A stretch of 64,000 nt of DNA, taken from positions 62,001 through 126,000 of the forward strand of contig JAITYX010000054.1 of the NCBI GenBank assembly GCA_021018815.1, read 5' to 3'. The position numbers and the translations under genes are program-made. This DNA is from Talinum fruticosum. Its lineage: Eukaryota; Streptophyta; Magnoliopsida; Caryophyllales; Talinaceae. Each line of letters opens with the position of its first letter. Within the stretch, counting starts at the first letter, position 1. The notes beneath the pieces were generated by a model, which saw nothing but the letters and a program-made list of their open reading frames with translations, made no database searches and was not told the origin of the DNA. Shown piece by piece: positions 1 to 12,990 of the stretch.

Positions 1-2330
1 GCCTGGGTCTTTGTACGGACACAATAAACCCCCATGGTGACCTCGGTAGCAAGCACATCACTTGTCCGTTCTTTTGGTTATTTACTGACCTACCATCGTC
101 GTTGTGTATGAAGCGTAAGTACATTATATTGTCAATGCTCATTTTTGGGCCTAAACAGGCAGGAAATGGTATAGATGTATACTTGGCGTCTCTTGTTGAA
201 GATTTAAAGTTGTTGTGGGATTAAAGTATTTCGGTTTTTATGCATACCGTCAAGAGCAATTTACATTGTGAGCTATGATCTTCACCACAATCAATGACTT
301 CCCCACATACGGAAACTTGTCCGGATATACCATCAAAGGCCATAAGGCATACCCCATTTGTGCGAGAGGGTACTTGCTCTATCAACTTAAGCACGGAAAA
401 AGACGGCCTATCTCGGACACCGAAAGTTTTTTCCCTTTTTCCATCAATATCGTGAGGAAAAAAAAGACTTTCAATGGTAAAATCGAGATGGATTTTGCTC
501 CAACTCCATTAATAGGAAATCAAATTTATGAACAAATGAAGGATCTTGATGTGGAGTTCGCCAAGTCATACCGACGTCAATCCAAAAATAATGTGTGGAA
601 AAAGAGATCAATATTTTTTGATCTTCCATATTGGAAAGACTTGTATGTGAGACATAGTGTTGATGTAATACATATAGAGAAAACATATGTGAAAGTCTCA
701 TTGGCACTCTTTTGAACTTAACCTGGAAGACCAAGGACGGAGAAAAAGCAAGACTCGATTTGTGTGAAATGGGAATACGGGAGGAATTACCACCAAACCA
801 AAGGGGAAGAGAACGTATTTATCTCCGACGTCTTACACATTGAGTAGAAGGAAAAACAATATTTGTGTGAGACTGAAGAAATTCAAAGTGCCACAAGGAT
901 ATTCTCGCAAACATCGGTAGACTCGTTTCGATGTCCGATTATAGACTAATCGTGCTTAAATCTCACGATTGTCATGCTTTGAGGCAACAAATTCTACCAG
1001 TTGCTATCCGAGCCGTCATGCCCAAACATGTTAGACAGTCGATTAGAAGACTTTGCTTCTTCTTCAATGCCATATGTAGCAAAGTCGTTGATTTGGAGAA
1101 ATTGGATGATCTTAAGTGCAACGTGATCGTTACATTGTGCCAACTTGAAATGTACTTCCTACCTTTTTTTTTTTATATCGTGGTGCACCTAGTTGTCCAT
1201 TTGGTGAGAGAAGTGTGATTCCGTGGTCCCGGTTTTTTACCAGTGGATGTACTCTTTTGAATGTTTTATGAAAATTCTCAAAGGGTATGTTAGAAATCGA
1301 TACCAACCAAAATGGTGCATTATTGAGTTATACACAACCGAGGAGTGTGTTAAGTTCTCATTGTGAATACTACCCCCAAATGAAAGTTGTTGGTAATCCA
1401 AAACATCAATTTATAGGGAAGATCACCGGGTAGGGGAAACTAGGCGCGACAGCTTCTAACAATCGATCGGATATGACAGATCAAGCATATCTTTATATAT
1501 TCTTCAAAACAACGATGAAATGCAGTCTTTCATTGATGAGCAAAAATATCTCATAAGGAGACAATACCAAGGAAAAAATGAGACGTGGGTACCGACCCAA
1601 CATAATCGCACATTTTTCAACCTCGTTCAAAGATAGAGTCATCACTAGCTAATTGGAAGAATCACGAGAACATGTCTCGCAAACATTAGTAAACTTGGCT
1701 AGAAGGCCGCAGTTGGAAGTCATATCTTACCGTGGGTACGACATCAATGAAAACTCTTTCTACACAAAGAGCCAGGACAATAGAGTACTCGTGCAAAATA
1801 GTGGGTCACATTGAAGGCTCATGCACATCATGTTTCCAACTCCAAGGACAAACATCATGTTGTAGCTAAAATGTCATATTACTGGAGTTATTGAGGAGAT
1901 ATGGGAGCTAGACTATGTTGACTTTCATGAGCCCATTTTCCGGTACAAATGCATTGACAATAACAACGGTCCGAATTGATGAGATGGGATTGACGATGGT
2001 CGATATCACAAGAGAAAGGCCTAAAGAGGATTAATTCGTTATGGCATCCCAAGTAAGACAAGTGTTCTACGTTGAGGACCCGACCAATGATAAATGGTCT
2101 ATTGTTCTTCAAGGGAAGAGGCACGTTGCTGGTGGGGATAGTGAAGATGTGTGTGAGTTTGTTGAGGACAACCCACCCTTTTCCTTGGGAATTCCTCTCA
2201 AAAATAAGGATGCTAATTTCGAATAATAGTATTTAAGGGTTGACCATCAGGATGACATATATATTGAAGATAAGTCCAAAGGAGGGGAAAAAGGGCGTAA
2301 ATCATATAATTATATCAACTCGGTACGAAC
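1..2330 (+). pseudogene. TNP2-type CACTA transposase remnant (TNP2, DUF4218, DUF4216 blocks)
   Basis: Translated pieces in changing frames follow the domain order of plant CACTA transposases. The TNP2 core is around 275-715, with TINDFPTYGNLSG, FFDLPYWKDLYVRHSVDVIHIEK and related motifs. A DUF4218 block lies around 925-1300, with KSHDCHALRQQILPVAIR, RLCFFFNAICSK and CQLEMYF. A DUF4216 block lies around 1700-2320, with VTLKAHAHHVSNSKDKHHV, IEEIWELDYVDF and SQVRQVFYVEDP. Between them are many stops and frame changes, so no functional protein is made. The 5' part of the gene is outside the window. The family assignment rests on motif recognition, not on a search. Confidence 0.85.
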
Positions 2331-2489
2331 ATTATTGTATAACAATTTATTGATGGATATCCATATTTTTTCTTGTTTCAAGTAACTACAGCTTGCTTTT
2401 TCAAGCATTTTTGACCTTAACACTTTCCTGTAATAGATCACTGTTCAATGAGGATCAAAACGACTAAACTTTCCAATGAAATGGTAGAA

Positions 2490-3330
2490 AGCTTGGTCGA
2501 GTTGAGAAGCGGGAGTTGAGGTTAACAACCAATGTTAGTTTTCATTTCCCTTCTCATTTATGATCCTTCTATGTTCGTTCTATTTCTTATGGAAAAGTTG
2601 TTACTTTAAGTACCGAGTTTTGTCGATCATCCAAAACTCAAGGATGTAGCTTTTAAAGTAGTTGATTCCAAAGGGGCATACATGACGATAACAAGCTTTT
2701 TCAAGTAAACAAGTGATTTATACTTTTTTGGTCGCTAATCTCAGCTCCCGCTTCTCAACTAGGAATTTTTTGTATAAATTCAGATCAAGTGATTTATACC
2801 ACGAAGTTCCTAGTTGAGAAACGTGAACGAGAATAGCGACCAATTTATTATCCTTCTACGTTTGTTATGTTTCTTGTGGATAAGTTTTATGTTGTCCAGT
2901 CTACCACTCGTAAGAATGCCAAACAATGTAATCATAAGACGAACATCACTTTGGGATAGTGACAAAGGAAATAGAGATTGATGGTGAGATGTGCTCGCTT
3001 GTATACTCTTTTCAGTATTTATACCAAAAAGTCCATTTCTTTGTCTTGGAATTTATGATTTAGATAATTTCAATATTTATTCCAAAAGGTTCATCTTTTT
3101 TGCTCAAAGTTATGCTTTTTATTAGATTGTGTTATGTGCTTGTCTTTATGACTATATTGCTTGCTTGGAGTTTGGGCAGAGGTAGCGTTGACAAGCAAAT
3201 ATGACGTATATATGTTGTCCAGGCTACCGCTACAACAACTCCAAGTAAGCAATATCATCATAAAGATAATTACATAACTAAATCAACTACAAAAAGCATC
3301 ACTTTGGGTAAATAGAGAATTTCCTTTTGG
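2490..3330. repeat. Internal inverted repeats in the CACTA 3' region
   Basis: Several imperfect hairpins lie here. One pairs GGTCGCTAATCTCAGCTCC with GAGAATAGCGACC around 2729-2845. Another pairs GCTTGCTTGGAGTTT with AACTCCAAGTAAGCAA around 3150-3255. A third copy of the AGTTGAGAAGCGGGAG word is near 2500. There are no open frames. The segment is probably the noncoding tail of the transposon, but the hairpins could also mark a small nested element. Confidence 0.5.
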
Positions 3331-3654
3331 CATAAACATTGAAATCATTTATACCATAAAATTTTAAGAAAAGAGATTAATTTTTTGACAAAAATACTGA
3401 AAGAGCAAGTACTCTTTGTATTATATTTCACATTATAATATATTATTTGTTGGAACTTGTGAAATATGAAATTATTTCTGGAACTTGTTAAAGATGGAAC
3501 TATTGTGTTTGTAGTAATGTGTGAAATTTTGTTTATGAAACAATTGAGGTCTGTTGGTGGTTGATGTATAAGTTATTGTGGTTGCACGTGTATATATTCT
3601 GTTTATATAATAAATTTGTACAGAGGTACGAAAAAAACAAAAAAAAATTCAGAC

Positions 3655-4010
3655 TTATTACTACGGTTCTTAAGGAAGAACCAAAGTAATAGGTTCGAAT
3701 ATAACCTATTACTACGATTTTTAGTTAAAAACCGTAGTAATAAGTCTTGACTTAAAATTTTGGCCGAAAAGGGGAATTTGGACCAAGACCTATTACTACG
3801 GTTTTTAACTAAGAACCATAGTACTAGGTGAACCTATTACTATAGTTCTTTTGACTGAACCGTATTAGTAAGTAATCTATGACTACGATTGTTCGAATAA
3901 ACCGTAGTAAAAGATGTCCATCTAAAATTATGACCACATACATGTAAGCCTCGATAACCATAATAAAAGGTCTTTCGGAACCGTAGTTAAAAGTGGTTCC
4001 TGTAGTAGTG
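3655..4010. repeat. Subterminal repeats and right terminus of the first CACTA element
   Basis: The word TATTACTACGGTT and its complement recur in both orientations, usually followed by TTAACTAAGAACC. This is the arrangement that CACTA accessory proteins bind in characterised elements. The terminus is GTTCCTGTAGTAGTG, ending at 4010. The motifs are degenerate, which fits an old copy. Confidence 0.8.
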
Positions 4011-4300
4011 AACCCTCTAAACCAAGCTACTTGCTTAAATAAAAGAAACATACAATAAAATGCTTGGACCTTGGTTTTGGGTTTAATTAATTAATTGCAG
4101 CTTGGCGTAGTTGTCTAGGATTTATTTTGTTCCAAATTAAGAATTGCATATAATTCATTTACTAGCCTTAAAAAAAGGGGTGAAAGCTTTTAGCCACCAT
4201 GGATAAGATCCGGTATCCAAACCTATTCACCCATGTTACTCATACTACGAAAGAGAGGTCTGTAGTAGTTAATTAAAAGAAAAGGAAATGGAAACTTCTC

Positions 4301-5827
4301 TCGAAGGTTTGCTCTTGGAGAAGCTAAGTCACCCTAAGGGGGGTGAATAGGGTGATGAAAAATTTAAACAAATAATGGAAGAATAAAACTAGAAATGACT
4401 CGAGGAGAGTCCGAGTTTAAATTGAACTCGTAAAAGTAATAACTTAGAAAGTTACGTGGAAACCCTCTTAGGGCGGAAAACCACAGTCAGTGCTAATCCA
4501 AGCACCAAGTCAAATCCACTATTTTGAATCCATAAAATACAGTAGAAAGACTCAACCAAAATTGCTCCCTTAGACAATTCCTTACAAGATTTTCCTAGAC
4601 TCAAAAATTCCCTTATCTCGATCTAGTACTTCCTAACCGAGATAACCTTTACAAGTTAGGGACAATCGAGCTGAGTTAACCCTTACAGCTCAGTCAAGGG
4701 ACCTTACTCGTAAAGTAAGAATGAATGTTTGTGACTCGATTACAAGACCTTACAACTCGAAAGATGTTAAGTACAAAGTTGGAGTTGTAAGTAGAAGATT
4801 GAGTATGAATATAATGAATTTTGCTTAAGTACGTGTATTGACAGTTCGTTCACCAATCTTTAAGTCTTGAGAGTTGGCTTCTATTTAAAGATAACCAAGC
4901 GGACTAGCCGTTGTGACTGTCTTCGACCGGAAGTCCTTTGTGACCGTTACGATGGTCTTTCCGAGTCACTCAAAAATATTCGTTGAGGTGTGATCGTTGG
5001 GCAACGGCTCTTGACTCCTTTGGAAGTCCCAATCGACTGGTGGTGTCCGAAAAGTAGGGTGGAAACCACCGTTGAGCTTAGCGTTGCAAATTTCCAGCTT
5101 TGGAAACAGACAACCCTAACACGAGTGTCTGCGCCTAGGTTAGAAGTAGGAAAAGCCTTGTCTCGTTGGTGATTTGACATCTTGAAGTCGGTTACTTTTG
5201 TAATTCAAAAGTAGGATAACCTCGTTTGAATAACCTACAAAAGTAAATCAATTTGGTTCTCAAAGTATAAAATACTTTGGTTCAAGATTAGACACAGATA
5301 ATAATTTAATTAAGATAATTAAGTGCGTAATTATCCGAGTCCTAAAAGAGTGGAATTTTCTCGAGTCTAACATCCATTATACTCAAATTCTATCCGAGTC
5401 GGTCTAGAAGTAAAGCAAGTCGGATAAAGAACATAAGAGTAGAAAGACTTGATCTAGACTACCAATGTTCAAAACAAGCATGTCGACTTAGAAAGATGAA
5501 TTAATACAATAATTCAATTAAACTTATATCATGAAGTCGGACCTAAGTTTATGCACATTAGAGCAAATGTTTGAACATGCAATATGTCCGAGTGTTGTCC
5601 GAGTGACTCGGAACCGTGTGCGAACAGAGTATGCTTTCCGAGTCAGTCAAAATCAAGTGAGAACATATGCAATGGTTTCGTAACACTTAGAAAAGATTCT
5701 ATATCACTCGGAAAAGTTTCTAAGACACTTAGAATGACTTGTAATCAAAACCTTATAAGAGATAAAGTCTTATACCTGATTCCTTGATGGAACTCAGAAT
5801 GATGTATATGCAAAGTTTGAGTCTTCA
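4301..5827 (-). mobile_element. Solo (or 3') LTR of a Copia element, inverted
   Basis: Read on the minus strand, this segment matches the two LTRs of the Copia element at 42165-52783 along its whole length. It runs from TGAAGACTC at 5827 to CCTTCGA at 4301. Shared landmarks include the region encoding VVCFQ-W and VVSTLLFGHH, and the stretch with CACCCTATTCACCCC. TTCTC stands immediately on both sides (4296-4300 and 5828-5832), as expected for a solo LTR with its target duplication. However, the minus-strand sequence just upstream of the TG reads TTGGGGGAGAA, resembling a polypurine tract, so a 3' LTR with lost internal part is also possible. The TATA-like TATAAATAG of the other copies is mutated here to TTTAAATAG. 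Confidence 0.85.
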
Positions 5828-5832
5828 TTCTC

Positions 5833-7335
5833 CCCCAACCTCAATGAGCTTGACCGAGGACTAAGGGTTTGGGGAACATGGTTTATATGAATGATATGGT
5901 TAGTTTAATGTTAAACTAATGGTAGAGCTTATTTAATACACTTCATTTCATAGGTCGCACTTAGAATAGGACTGCTGTGGCTAAATAGAGTTTAATCTTT
6001 TTAATATATAGTTATATTGTACTTATCTGCTCTGGCTATGAGTGTATATGCACCAAGATGGTTATTTATGAACCTGACTTTGAGTTTTGATGTTTAGCAT
6101 GCATGTCTATCTTGGCTGATGTTTGAATGTGTGAAAACAACTTGTTAGTATACGATGTATAACTAAGAGGGATGGTTTGAGTTATTCACTATTCTTGGGG
6201 AGCTCATGGTCTCACCACATTTTAGTTTCAAGAATTAGACGACTAAAGAAGGACATCAAGATCACTACAAGCTTCTCAAATTGTGTCAAAGACATTTGGG
6301 TCATCGACTTGTTTTTCTTTGTTATTGTGTGGGTAATGTATGTGTATTTGATTTGTAAATTCTTTTAGGTCCTGCAATTGTAGATTATTATTCATGTATT
6401 AGAAATCCCAGCTAGACGATCCAACTTTTAAAGATATAAAATTTTTCTAATTCTATTATCTGAAATGAATTTGACTCAAAGTTAGGCTTATCCAATATGT
6501 CCGTCCCGGAAAAAACTGTGTATGGAAAAATATTCCTTCCAATTATTTGACATTGTCTGACCCGTGAGAAGCCCCGGCTGAAGTTTTGCCGCCCCTAAAT
6601 CCAAGTATTTCAAGGACTAATGCAACTATGCAAGGAGTGATGCTTTGGGAGTTGGGTTTTTTTTCTTTTGCTTTTGCTTTTATTGGGAATTCAAACAGCA
6701 TTACTCTGTGGCCCGAGGATGGGGGTGGGAGAGCTTAATGGTACATTTCATTCAATTTTTGTTTATTGGGTATTAAACAGTTTATGCCATAACAGGCATT
6801 ATATCATATATGGATCAATGATAAAATGCTTTTTGAATTTAGCATCCAAAAGCATGGCTTTTTTTCCTCTTTTTTTTCTGTTCTGTATTGTTGACCTCAT
6901 TCTAAATTTCTAACGCTCCACTAGTCATTACCACTGCTTGCTCTGATGCAATTAGCTACTGTATATGGTTCATATTTTATGTATTGTCGTTCTTTTCAAG
7001 ATTAAATGGTCAGTATGCCTTCATTATAGCGTTAACATAGTAGTTCAAACTGTTAGATTATAGCCTTTCTAAACCTCCTTAAAACATGTATGCCTAGTTG
7101 TATCTCCATGTGGTTATTATAATCTCATACTTGCTGACTTATCAATTTTCAATTTCCTACTCAATTCTGCAATTTTCTACACCAAGTAGTCTGGAGATCT
7201 TTTTCATTTTTCTTTTTAAAATGCAACTGCAGTTTTTTCTTTTTAGTTTTTAGCTCTGAGTTCCACCTTTCTTTTTATATCCTAGCGTCATCTGTCATTG
7301 CATCAGTTTATTACTGACCTACTGTTTCTATGCAG
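5833..7335. other. Noncoding stretch before the kinase remnant
   Basis: No reading frame here matches a family I know and no repeat ends are obvious. Base composition is AT-rich with T-runs, like intron or promoter DNA. Because the first recognised kinase exon begins right after a polypyrimidine-CAG acceptor at 7333-7335, the last few hundred bases may be an intron of that gene. Confidence 0.4.
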
Positions 7336-7929
7336 ATGGGAAAGGTGACTCAGACCCCTAGAGGTTTCAAGTTTAAGGAGCTGAGAAAATTCACTCGTAA
7401 ATTTAACAAAAACTGCATTGGACCTACCCAGCTAGGGAATGTGTATCGGGGAAAAATTGGGCAGAAAGCAGTGACTGTGAAGATGTGGAATGGTCGTAAA
7501 TACTCGATAACTTATACGGATGAGAGAAAGGGCAAAATGGTGTATGTTGATATACAGAAGCACCATTTGGCTTTCATTGTTGATGTTCACTTACCAATAT
7601 CATACACAGTTGCACACTTCATCTTGTTCTCTTATTGCAGGATGAAGTATCTTTGCTAGAGTATGAATCCTTGAAGACTCATCCAAATATAGTCAAGATT
7701 ATTGGTTATTGTTTTCAGGGTAAGGAAGGTGTTGGCATTGTTTATGATCTCAGTCCGCTAGGTATAGTTCAAATTCTTATACCTAAAGGTATTTTCTGCT
7801 TCAAGCGTTCTTCTTATTATATTTTAATTGTTTGATTGTTTGGAAACATGCAGATTCTTTGGCATGTTAAATATCATACTTGTACGTGTCTTAGAGCGTG
7901 GATGATTTTTTCATTTAAATGGTTTGCAC

Positions 7930-8440
7930 TAGTGACAGATCATTCTTGAAATAATCCTGCCATCCACTTTAGGAGCCTTGTCAATGTAACATTCATGAAG
8001 AGCCCTATAAACTTCCTCTTCATAAAATAAAGGTCAGTATCCTTCATTAGCGAGTCTCTTAAAGAAGACAAAACAATCCCATCCGCTTTGAGCCTCCATG
8101 GCTTAAATTCAGTAAAGAGGGAGGAATCATGAATAGAAGATTTTGTACCTTCCAATCCCTCCGCCATAATGTATGACATGAAATTAAATTTGTTTTGAAT
8201 ATTCACCATCTTATGAAAGAATCTCATGATGTCACAGTTGGAATACCCATATATTTTTACCACCAGTTCTCGATGAGAGAGGTGAAGTGATCAGCTTTTA
8301 ATCACATATTTTTGAACCTAAAAGGTGTCGTTCCTTGGTTTAATGCTGCATTCTCAAGGCTTATAGGAAAGTGATATGAAGTGTTCTTCCCATGTCTGTC
8401 CAATAAAATCAACTTCTCCATATCTTTATTGTTTTGGGGG
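7930..8440 (-). mobile_element. L1-type LINE ORF2 fragment, antisense in a kinase intron
   Basis: The minus strand shows the end of an L1 endonuclease domain (ISLENAALNQGTTPFRFKN, then a LIENWW-like word) and, downstream in another frame, FYEEEVYRALHECYIDKAPKVDG. The latter matches the start of plant LINE reverse transcriptases, where the usual motif is KAPGPDG. Stops and frame changes interrupt it, and the catalytic part of RT is missing, so this is an internal fragment. It lies between kinase exons at 7761 and 9214. Confidence 0.7.
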
Positions 8441-9213
8441 CAAAATCAAATTCATATCAAGCTTTTTAGACGCCAAAGTGCAAAGAAATTCAAATCAAAT
8501 CAAAATGATACCCCAAAGTTCCACCTAAGTAAAATGAGTTAGGGGGCAGATGTGTGCCACCTTGTTTTAAATTACAAGGAGGCCGTGTCTACTGGATCCT
8601 AAATTTAGAATCCTCTGGCTATGTACAATGTCTCAACCGAAGAAATGCAACAAAGTTTAGCGAGCCATTTAAAGTTGAAGATAGTGTCCAAAATTGCCTG
8701 TTCTGGCTGCCGTACTTTGGAACCACCCCCCCGGCCCCCAAAAAAAAGATACAGAAAAGAAAAGCTTTGAGAAACTTGGTGCAACTTAGGGATGTTGCCG
8801 AAATGTATCAAGACATGCATGGCAACAAAGAAAATTGTAGGTGAGAAACACAGGCAGTGGGACAGGTGATGCTTAAAAATCCAATCCGAAAAAGGTATAA
8901 CGCAGCTGACAACAATCACTCCATCCAGAAATACAGAATTCTTGAGAAAGTGTAACTGAACACCTGATTAGGATAAATATTTGGGATGAGAGACTTAGTA
9001 CTTATATGTTGGACGCTGAGTATGATTGACTGGACTGGGTATCAGCATAATTTTACTTTTGAATTCTAATGAATCCTGATAGTTTATTAGTTTCCGTATT
9101 AATTTATTTATCGACAGTAACATTGCTGCTCACCTTGATTGGCCATGCAATGAAATTCTTTTATTGTGTGCTCATTAGTCCTTTCAGATTTCATATTATG
9201 TTTGAATTTCCAG
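8441..9213 (+). other. Intronic stretch of the kinase remnant
   Basis: A 96-codon frame at 8554-8844 has no recognisable motif and no typical exon borders. I treat it as chance. The acceptor TTTGAATTTCCAG leads into the next kinase exon. Confidence 0.35.
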
Positions 9214-9997
9214 AGAGTTTTAATTGGAAGGAGAGAATTAAGGTTGCTGTTGGGCATGGTCGTCTGCTTGAATGTGTGCATATGGAGGAGGTGCAGAATC
9301 CATTAATGATTCGCAATCTAGACGCTAATCATATAATGTGTGATAGGATCACTCTTACTTTCTCCTTGCTTTAGGGTTGATGAACTTTGATTTTAATTTT
9401 TCAATATTGTCATTTTACCTTTACATGTAGGATTACACCCCAAAGCTATTTGATTTTAGTATGATATCTGGTGGCAAGTTCTCAGATAGAACAAAATCTT
9501 GTAGATTGCCTGGGAGTCTTGGCTATTTTGACCCCTGTGCCTTTATGTCAGGTATGAGTTTGCACATAAAAGTTCCATTTATATTTTTCTTATCACTATG
9601 TTAAGAAATTTTGACCTTTTTACCTTTCGACATCCAGGTGACAAGAACCTTTTGAATTTTTTGGCCTTTCGTCTTACATCCTTATTTCTTGAGACCAGCA
9701 AATGTGCTGGCAATGGTCAGTTGGATTCCAATCAGTACATGCCATAGATAATAGCTAGATAGAGTTCCTTTATTATTTTCGCTTCTTAATTTTCCAACAT
9801 TTGTCCCTTGAACGTGGTTCTTGATTTGACCCTTGGATCTTTCATCGTTGTTTCTAAGCCTCTAAACAATATGCTTTCAATGGTGGATAAGGTTTTGATT
9901 GACAGATGTGATGAGCCTTTGCTTGAGAGCATTCTCTTTCTCTATAGTTTTTGTGGTTATGAGCAGCAGGTTCTGTATTGTGGACTAGTAACATAAA

Positions 9998-12990
9998 TTT
10001 ACCTTTTCCCCCTTTCACTAAAATGCATCTTTCACTACTGTTATGAAAAGTACGGTGACATCCAGTGTCCGGATTTTCTTTAGACCTCTGAAATTATTTG
10101 TAGAGCTAACAATGGGGCTGCATTTTCGATTGAAGATAGACATATCCAGCACATTCAGCCAGAGTGCTAGACATTCTCTCACACTGACGTTAAACAACAT
10201 TAAAATCTCTGAAAAAATCTAAAAGTCTAGCATAGTCCTCCCAACGTCATGCAAATCACACCAAAGTTCCCTTCAATCGTAGCATTAAGCACATACAAAT
10301 GTAACATTGCAATTTAAAGAAGTTCTAACTGCAAAGCAGTGAACCATCTGTGAGAGCCCTGCCTGACGATAATTTGAGTCACAGAACCACGAGCAAACAA
10401 CCAAATTCTCCTGTTCTTCCATTATGGTGAATTCATAGATGGCAGGAAACATATAAGAGGGAACAGTTCATTAGCAATACCTTTAGCCTTGCCCACCTTA
10501 ACAAGTTTCAATAAAAGCCAAGGGGTCTCTGCCCCATCGCTTCGAGCCGAAAACAATCATCCCTAGGCGGGAACTTTCATCAGTACAGCTCTCCACATTG
10601 TGTGCTTTATTAAAACTTGGATGCATTACTATTTTCCCCTGGACTAAAGATCTGATTGGATTACTTCCCAAGAGCTCCAATTGACTCCTTAGAGCCATCA
10701 ATTTCCAGGGGTGGACACATTACCTCCCTTTTGCTGTAAATGTTGCATGCTAGCAAAGCGTGTGCCACCATCACCTCTTTAAGTAGAGACAAGAAAAGTG
10801 GGAAAAGGATGCAAGGCTATGAGCTATGGTTTGTGCAATGTCATCCCCCCCAACCACCACCTCCCTTGTCCTGAAGAGACACCCATTTGTAGCTTATCTT
10901 TACCCCTTTTGTCTTTCTTGCAAGCTAAAACGTGAGCTGTGAAGTACACACCACCCCCTGTTTATCTTTTGCTTTAGTTACATTTTTATCAATTAGTTCT
11001 TGTGAATTTGTGTTGTTCCAAATTGATTTATAACAATTCTATGACTATGCTTACAGTAATTTCTATATTTCCATGCTTACTTTAAGAGTTTGTTTTGGGA
11101 AGCTGCAATGATAATATAACATATCTTAAGGTTAGTATATTGATGTGTAATCACTTTAACGCATTTATCTAACTTATTTTTACAAAATATGTTATGTGAA
11201 TGACTTTTCAAATTTTTGCACAGAACTCTGCCTTGTGTCTGTGATGCGTGCACCTTTGCCTCCTGACCCTGAGTGTCTTGTGGCTTTTAAAACTAAGATC
11301 CCAGAAGCATACCGAGTTTTCTCATAAGAGCCATCTTGATGAGTGTTCTGATCCTCACTAACTACTTCAGCATTAGCCCCAGCATTGCCAGGTCCTGATT
11401 CTTCTCCCTAACTTTCCTACTGTTCAGTCTCTTTCTCATGCCCCAAGTAAAGACAATGAGTGCAATAAAATGTCACTCGTTCATAATAAGAAGCTTGGCT
11501 AGAAATCTTTCCACCAGGCCCTGAACAGGAATTTAATTGGGAAACATTTTAGACACATTGATCTTAACAAGGACCATGACATTATATATCTTCTGTTTAA
11601 GTGCTATAGATTTGTCTGCATAAAGAGGGATTTAATATATCTAGTACCTCTCTTAATGAGGACCTTGACTTCTTCCTCAATAGGTTCGAGTATAGTTCTA
11701 GACTGACCTCACCTGGAAAAGAAGCATGAGGTGGGGAAAGTTGGGCTCGAAAGAAATGCAAGAGAAGCCAGTTGAATTGAACCAGTAATTGATAAAGGTC
11801 GTTTACAAATTCTCCCTTAAAGTCGGAATTTAATAGATTCTAGGGCAAGGTTTGGATGAAATTGTTGACACCCAAAAAGTTAATAGAAAAAATTGTCTGA
11901 CGTCATAACCCAACTCAAATCCATCGGAAAAATTAAGGGCTGTAAACAAGATTTTGATAACCGAACCCTTAGGGTTAGAACTAGAAATTCCCCTGTATCA
12001 TTAAAATTCCAGCAGCCTTCATTTTCATTTCCAGACTCATACACAACACATGCACGAATGTCGGACTAGTTAAGACTTTTTGTCGAATGACAAAATGCCA
12101 TTTATGCAAGATATTGATACATCGACGAATATCAAACTCAATACAGAAAACCCGAAACTAACTTAAAATCTTCAACGTCCACTTTATGTGCCAATCATCA
12201 CAATTAGCAAAAAACAATATCTCCACATGGTGCGTGAGTATTGTAATATTCAGCTAGATTAGTAACAAACTGAAGTAATCTCTGCTGCAGAAAATGTCGC
12301 TGTTAGAGAAGAGAAGCCTTCTCGGATTGTGATGAAGGGATGAAATTATCTCTGCAAATGGTGCCACTTGATGGTTTCCCTTGCCTTTGACCCTGTATCA
12401 TTTCATGCCTCCTTATCTTCTGTTTGGACATGTATCAGTTTATGCTTACTACTTTGATGGTTTATGAAGACCAGGTATCTGCAACATGGTCCAATTACAT
12501 ATAAAGTTAAAATGAGCAGCTGTAATGTCCTTTGCCCATGCAAAAGATACATGAGATAGATCCCGATAATGTAGTCACATATACAAGCAAGTATTTTCAA
12601 TAGTGCAATTTGACCCCTAAGGTTGTAATCCTACCTCCACCTTTTTACATGCAATAACTTGCACTGATGCTAATTGTATGGTCATGTTTGTCATGTTTCC
12701 TCTCAAGCACAACAACCCTCTTTGCTTTTATGTCAATATATGCCAATCTGATGGCAGTTTATAGCAAAAACATGTACTCCTCTGCAGCCGCTGAAGAAAA
12801 TTGAAAATGAATTTGCAAGTTTTAGCACATTACCCAGTTTATCTTGAGTTGTACATACCTATCACAATTTGTCAAATAGTATATGCCTTTAGTTTAAATT
12901 GAAATCTCTATGTCATTATATGCTGAGGGGATAATTTGAGATAGCTAATTGAATAGATAGAATGACAACTTTTTGATTGACGGGTAGATT
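9998..12990. other. Intergenic stretch downstream of PME1
   Basis: Nearly 3 kb without a recognisable gene. A minus-strand frame at 10498-10701 (67 codons) resembles ordinary coding sequence in composition but matches nothing I know; it might be a last-exon relic. Around 10840-10880 there is a short C-rich tract. The right-hand part must hold the PME1 3' untranslated region, but I cannot fix the polyadenylation site. Confidence 0.4.

Larger units (their letters stand above)
1..4010 (+). mobile_element. CACTA (En/Spm) DNA transposon, right-hand part, decayed
   Basis: The left end lies outside the window. The element carries a TNP2-type transposase remnant up to about 2330. Noncoding DNA with internal inverted repeats follows, then a block of subterminal repeats, and the element stops at 4010 in the inverted terminus. 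Read on the minus strand the terminus begins CACTACTACAGGAACC, typical of CACTA elements. The first flanking bases are AAC; the partner duplication cannot be checked because the left end is missing. Many stops and frameshifts show it is not active. Confidence 0.85.
7336..9990 (+). pseudogene. Decayed receptor-like Ser/Thr kinase gene
   Basis: Exons found: 7336-7539, 7641-7761, 9214 to about 9349, 9431-9551, and a broken one from about 9638. They encode the N-lobe (RGFKFKELRKFTRKFNKN, glycine-loop-like IGPTQLGNVYRG, lysine in VTVKMW), the alphaC/hinge part (LKTHPNIVKIIGYC, GVGIVYDLSPLG) and the catalytic region (PLMIRNLDANHIM, then PKLFDFSMISGG). HRD is replaced by IRN and DFG by DFS, so even an intact protein would be a weak or dead kinase; some plant kinase-like families share such changes. 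The exon after HIMCDR has no GT donor. The next exon contains FGLSSYILIS, resembling kinase subdomain IX, only in a shifted frame ending in a stop. The segment 9808-9990 is open, but its relation to the kinase C-lobe is unclear. I read it as a pseudogene. Confidence 0.7.

Noticed and set aside
5584..5787. 67-codon plus frame as a small gene
   Set aside because: It lies wholly in the inverted Copia LTR and is not conserved as a frame in the other two LTR copies.
8554..8844. 96-codon frame as a gene
   Set aside because: No motif, no exon signals, and a homopolymer-rich centre; it lies in an intron of the kinase remnant.
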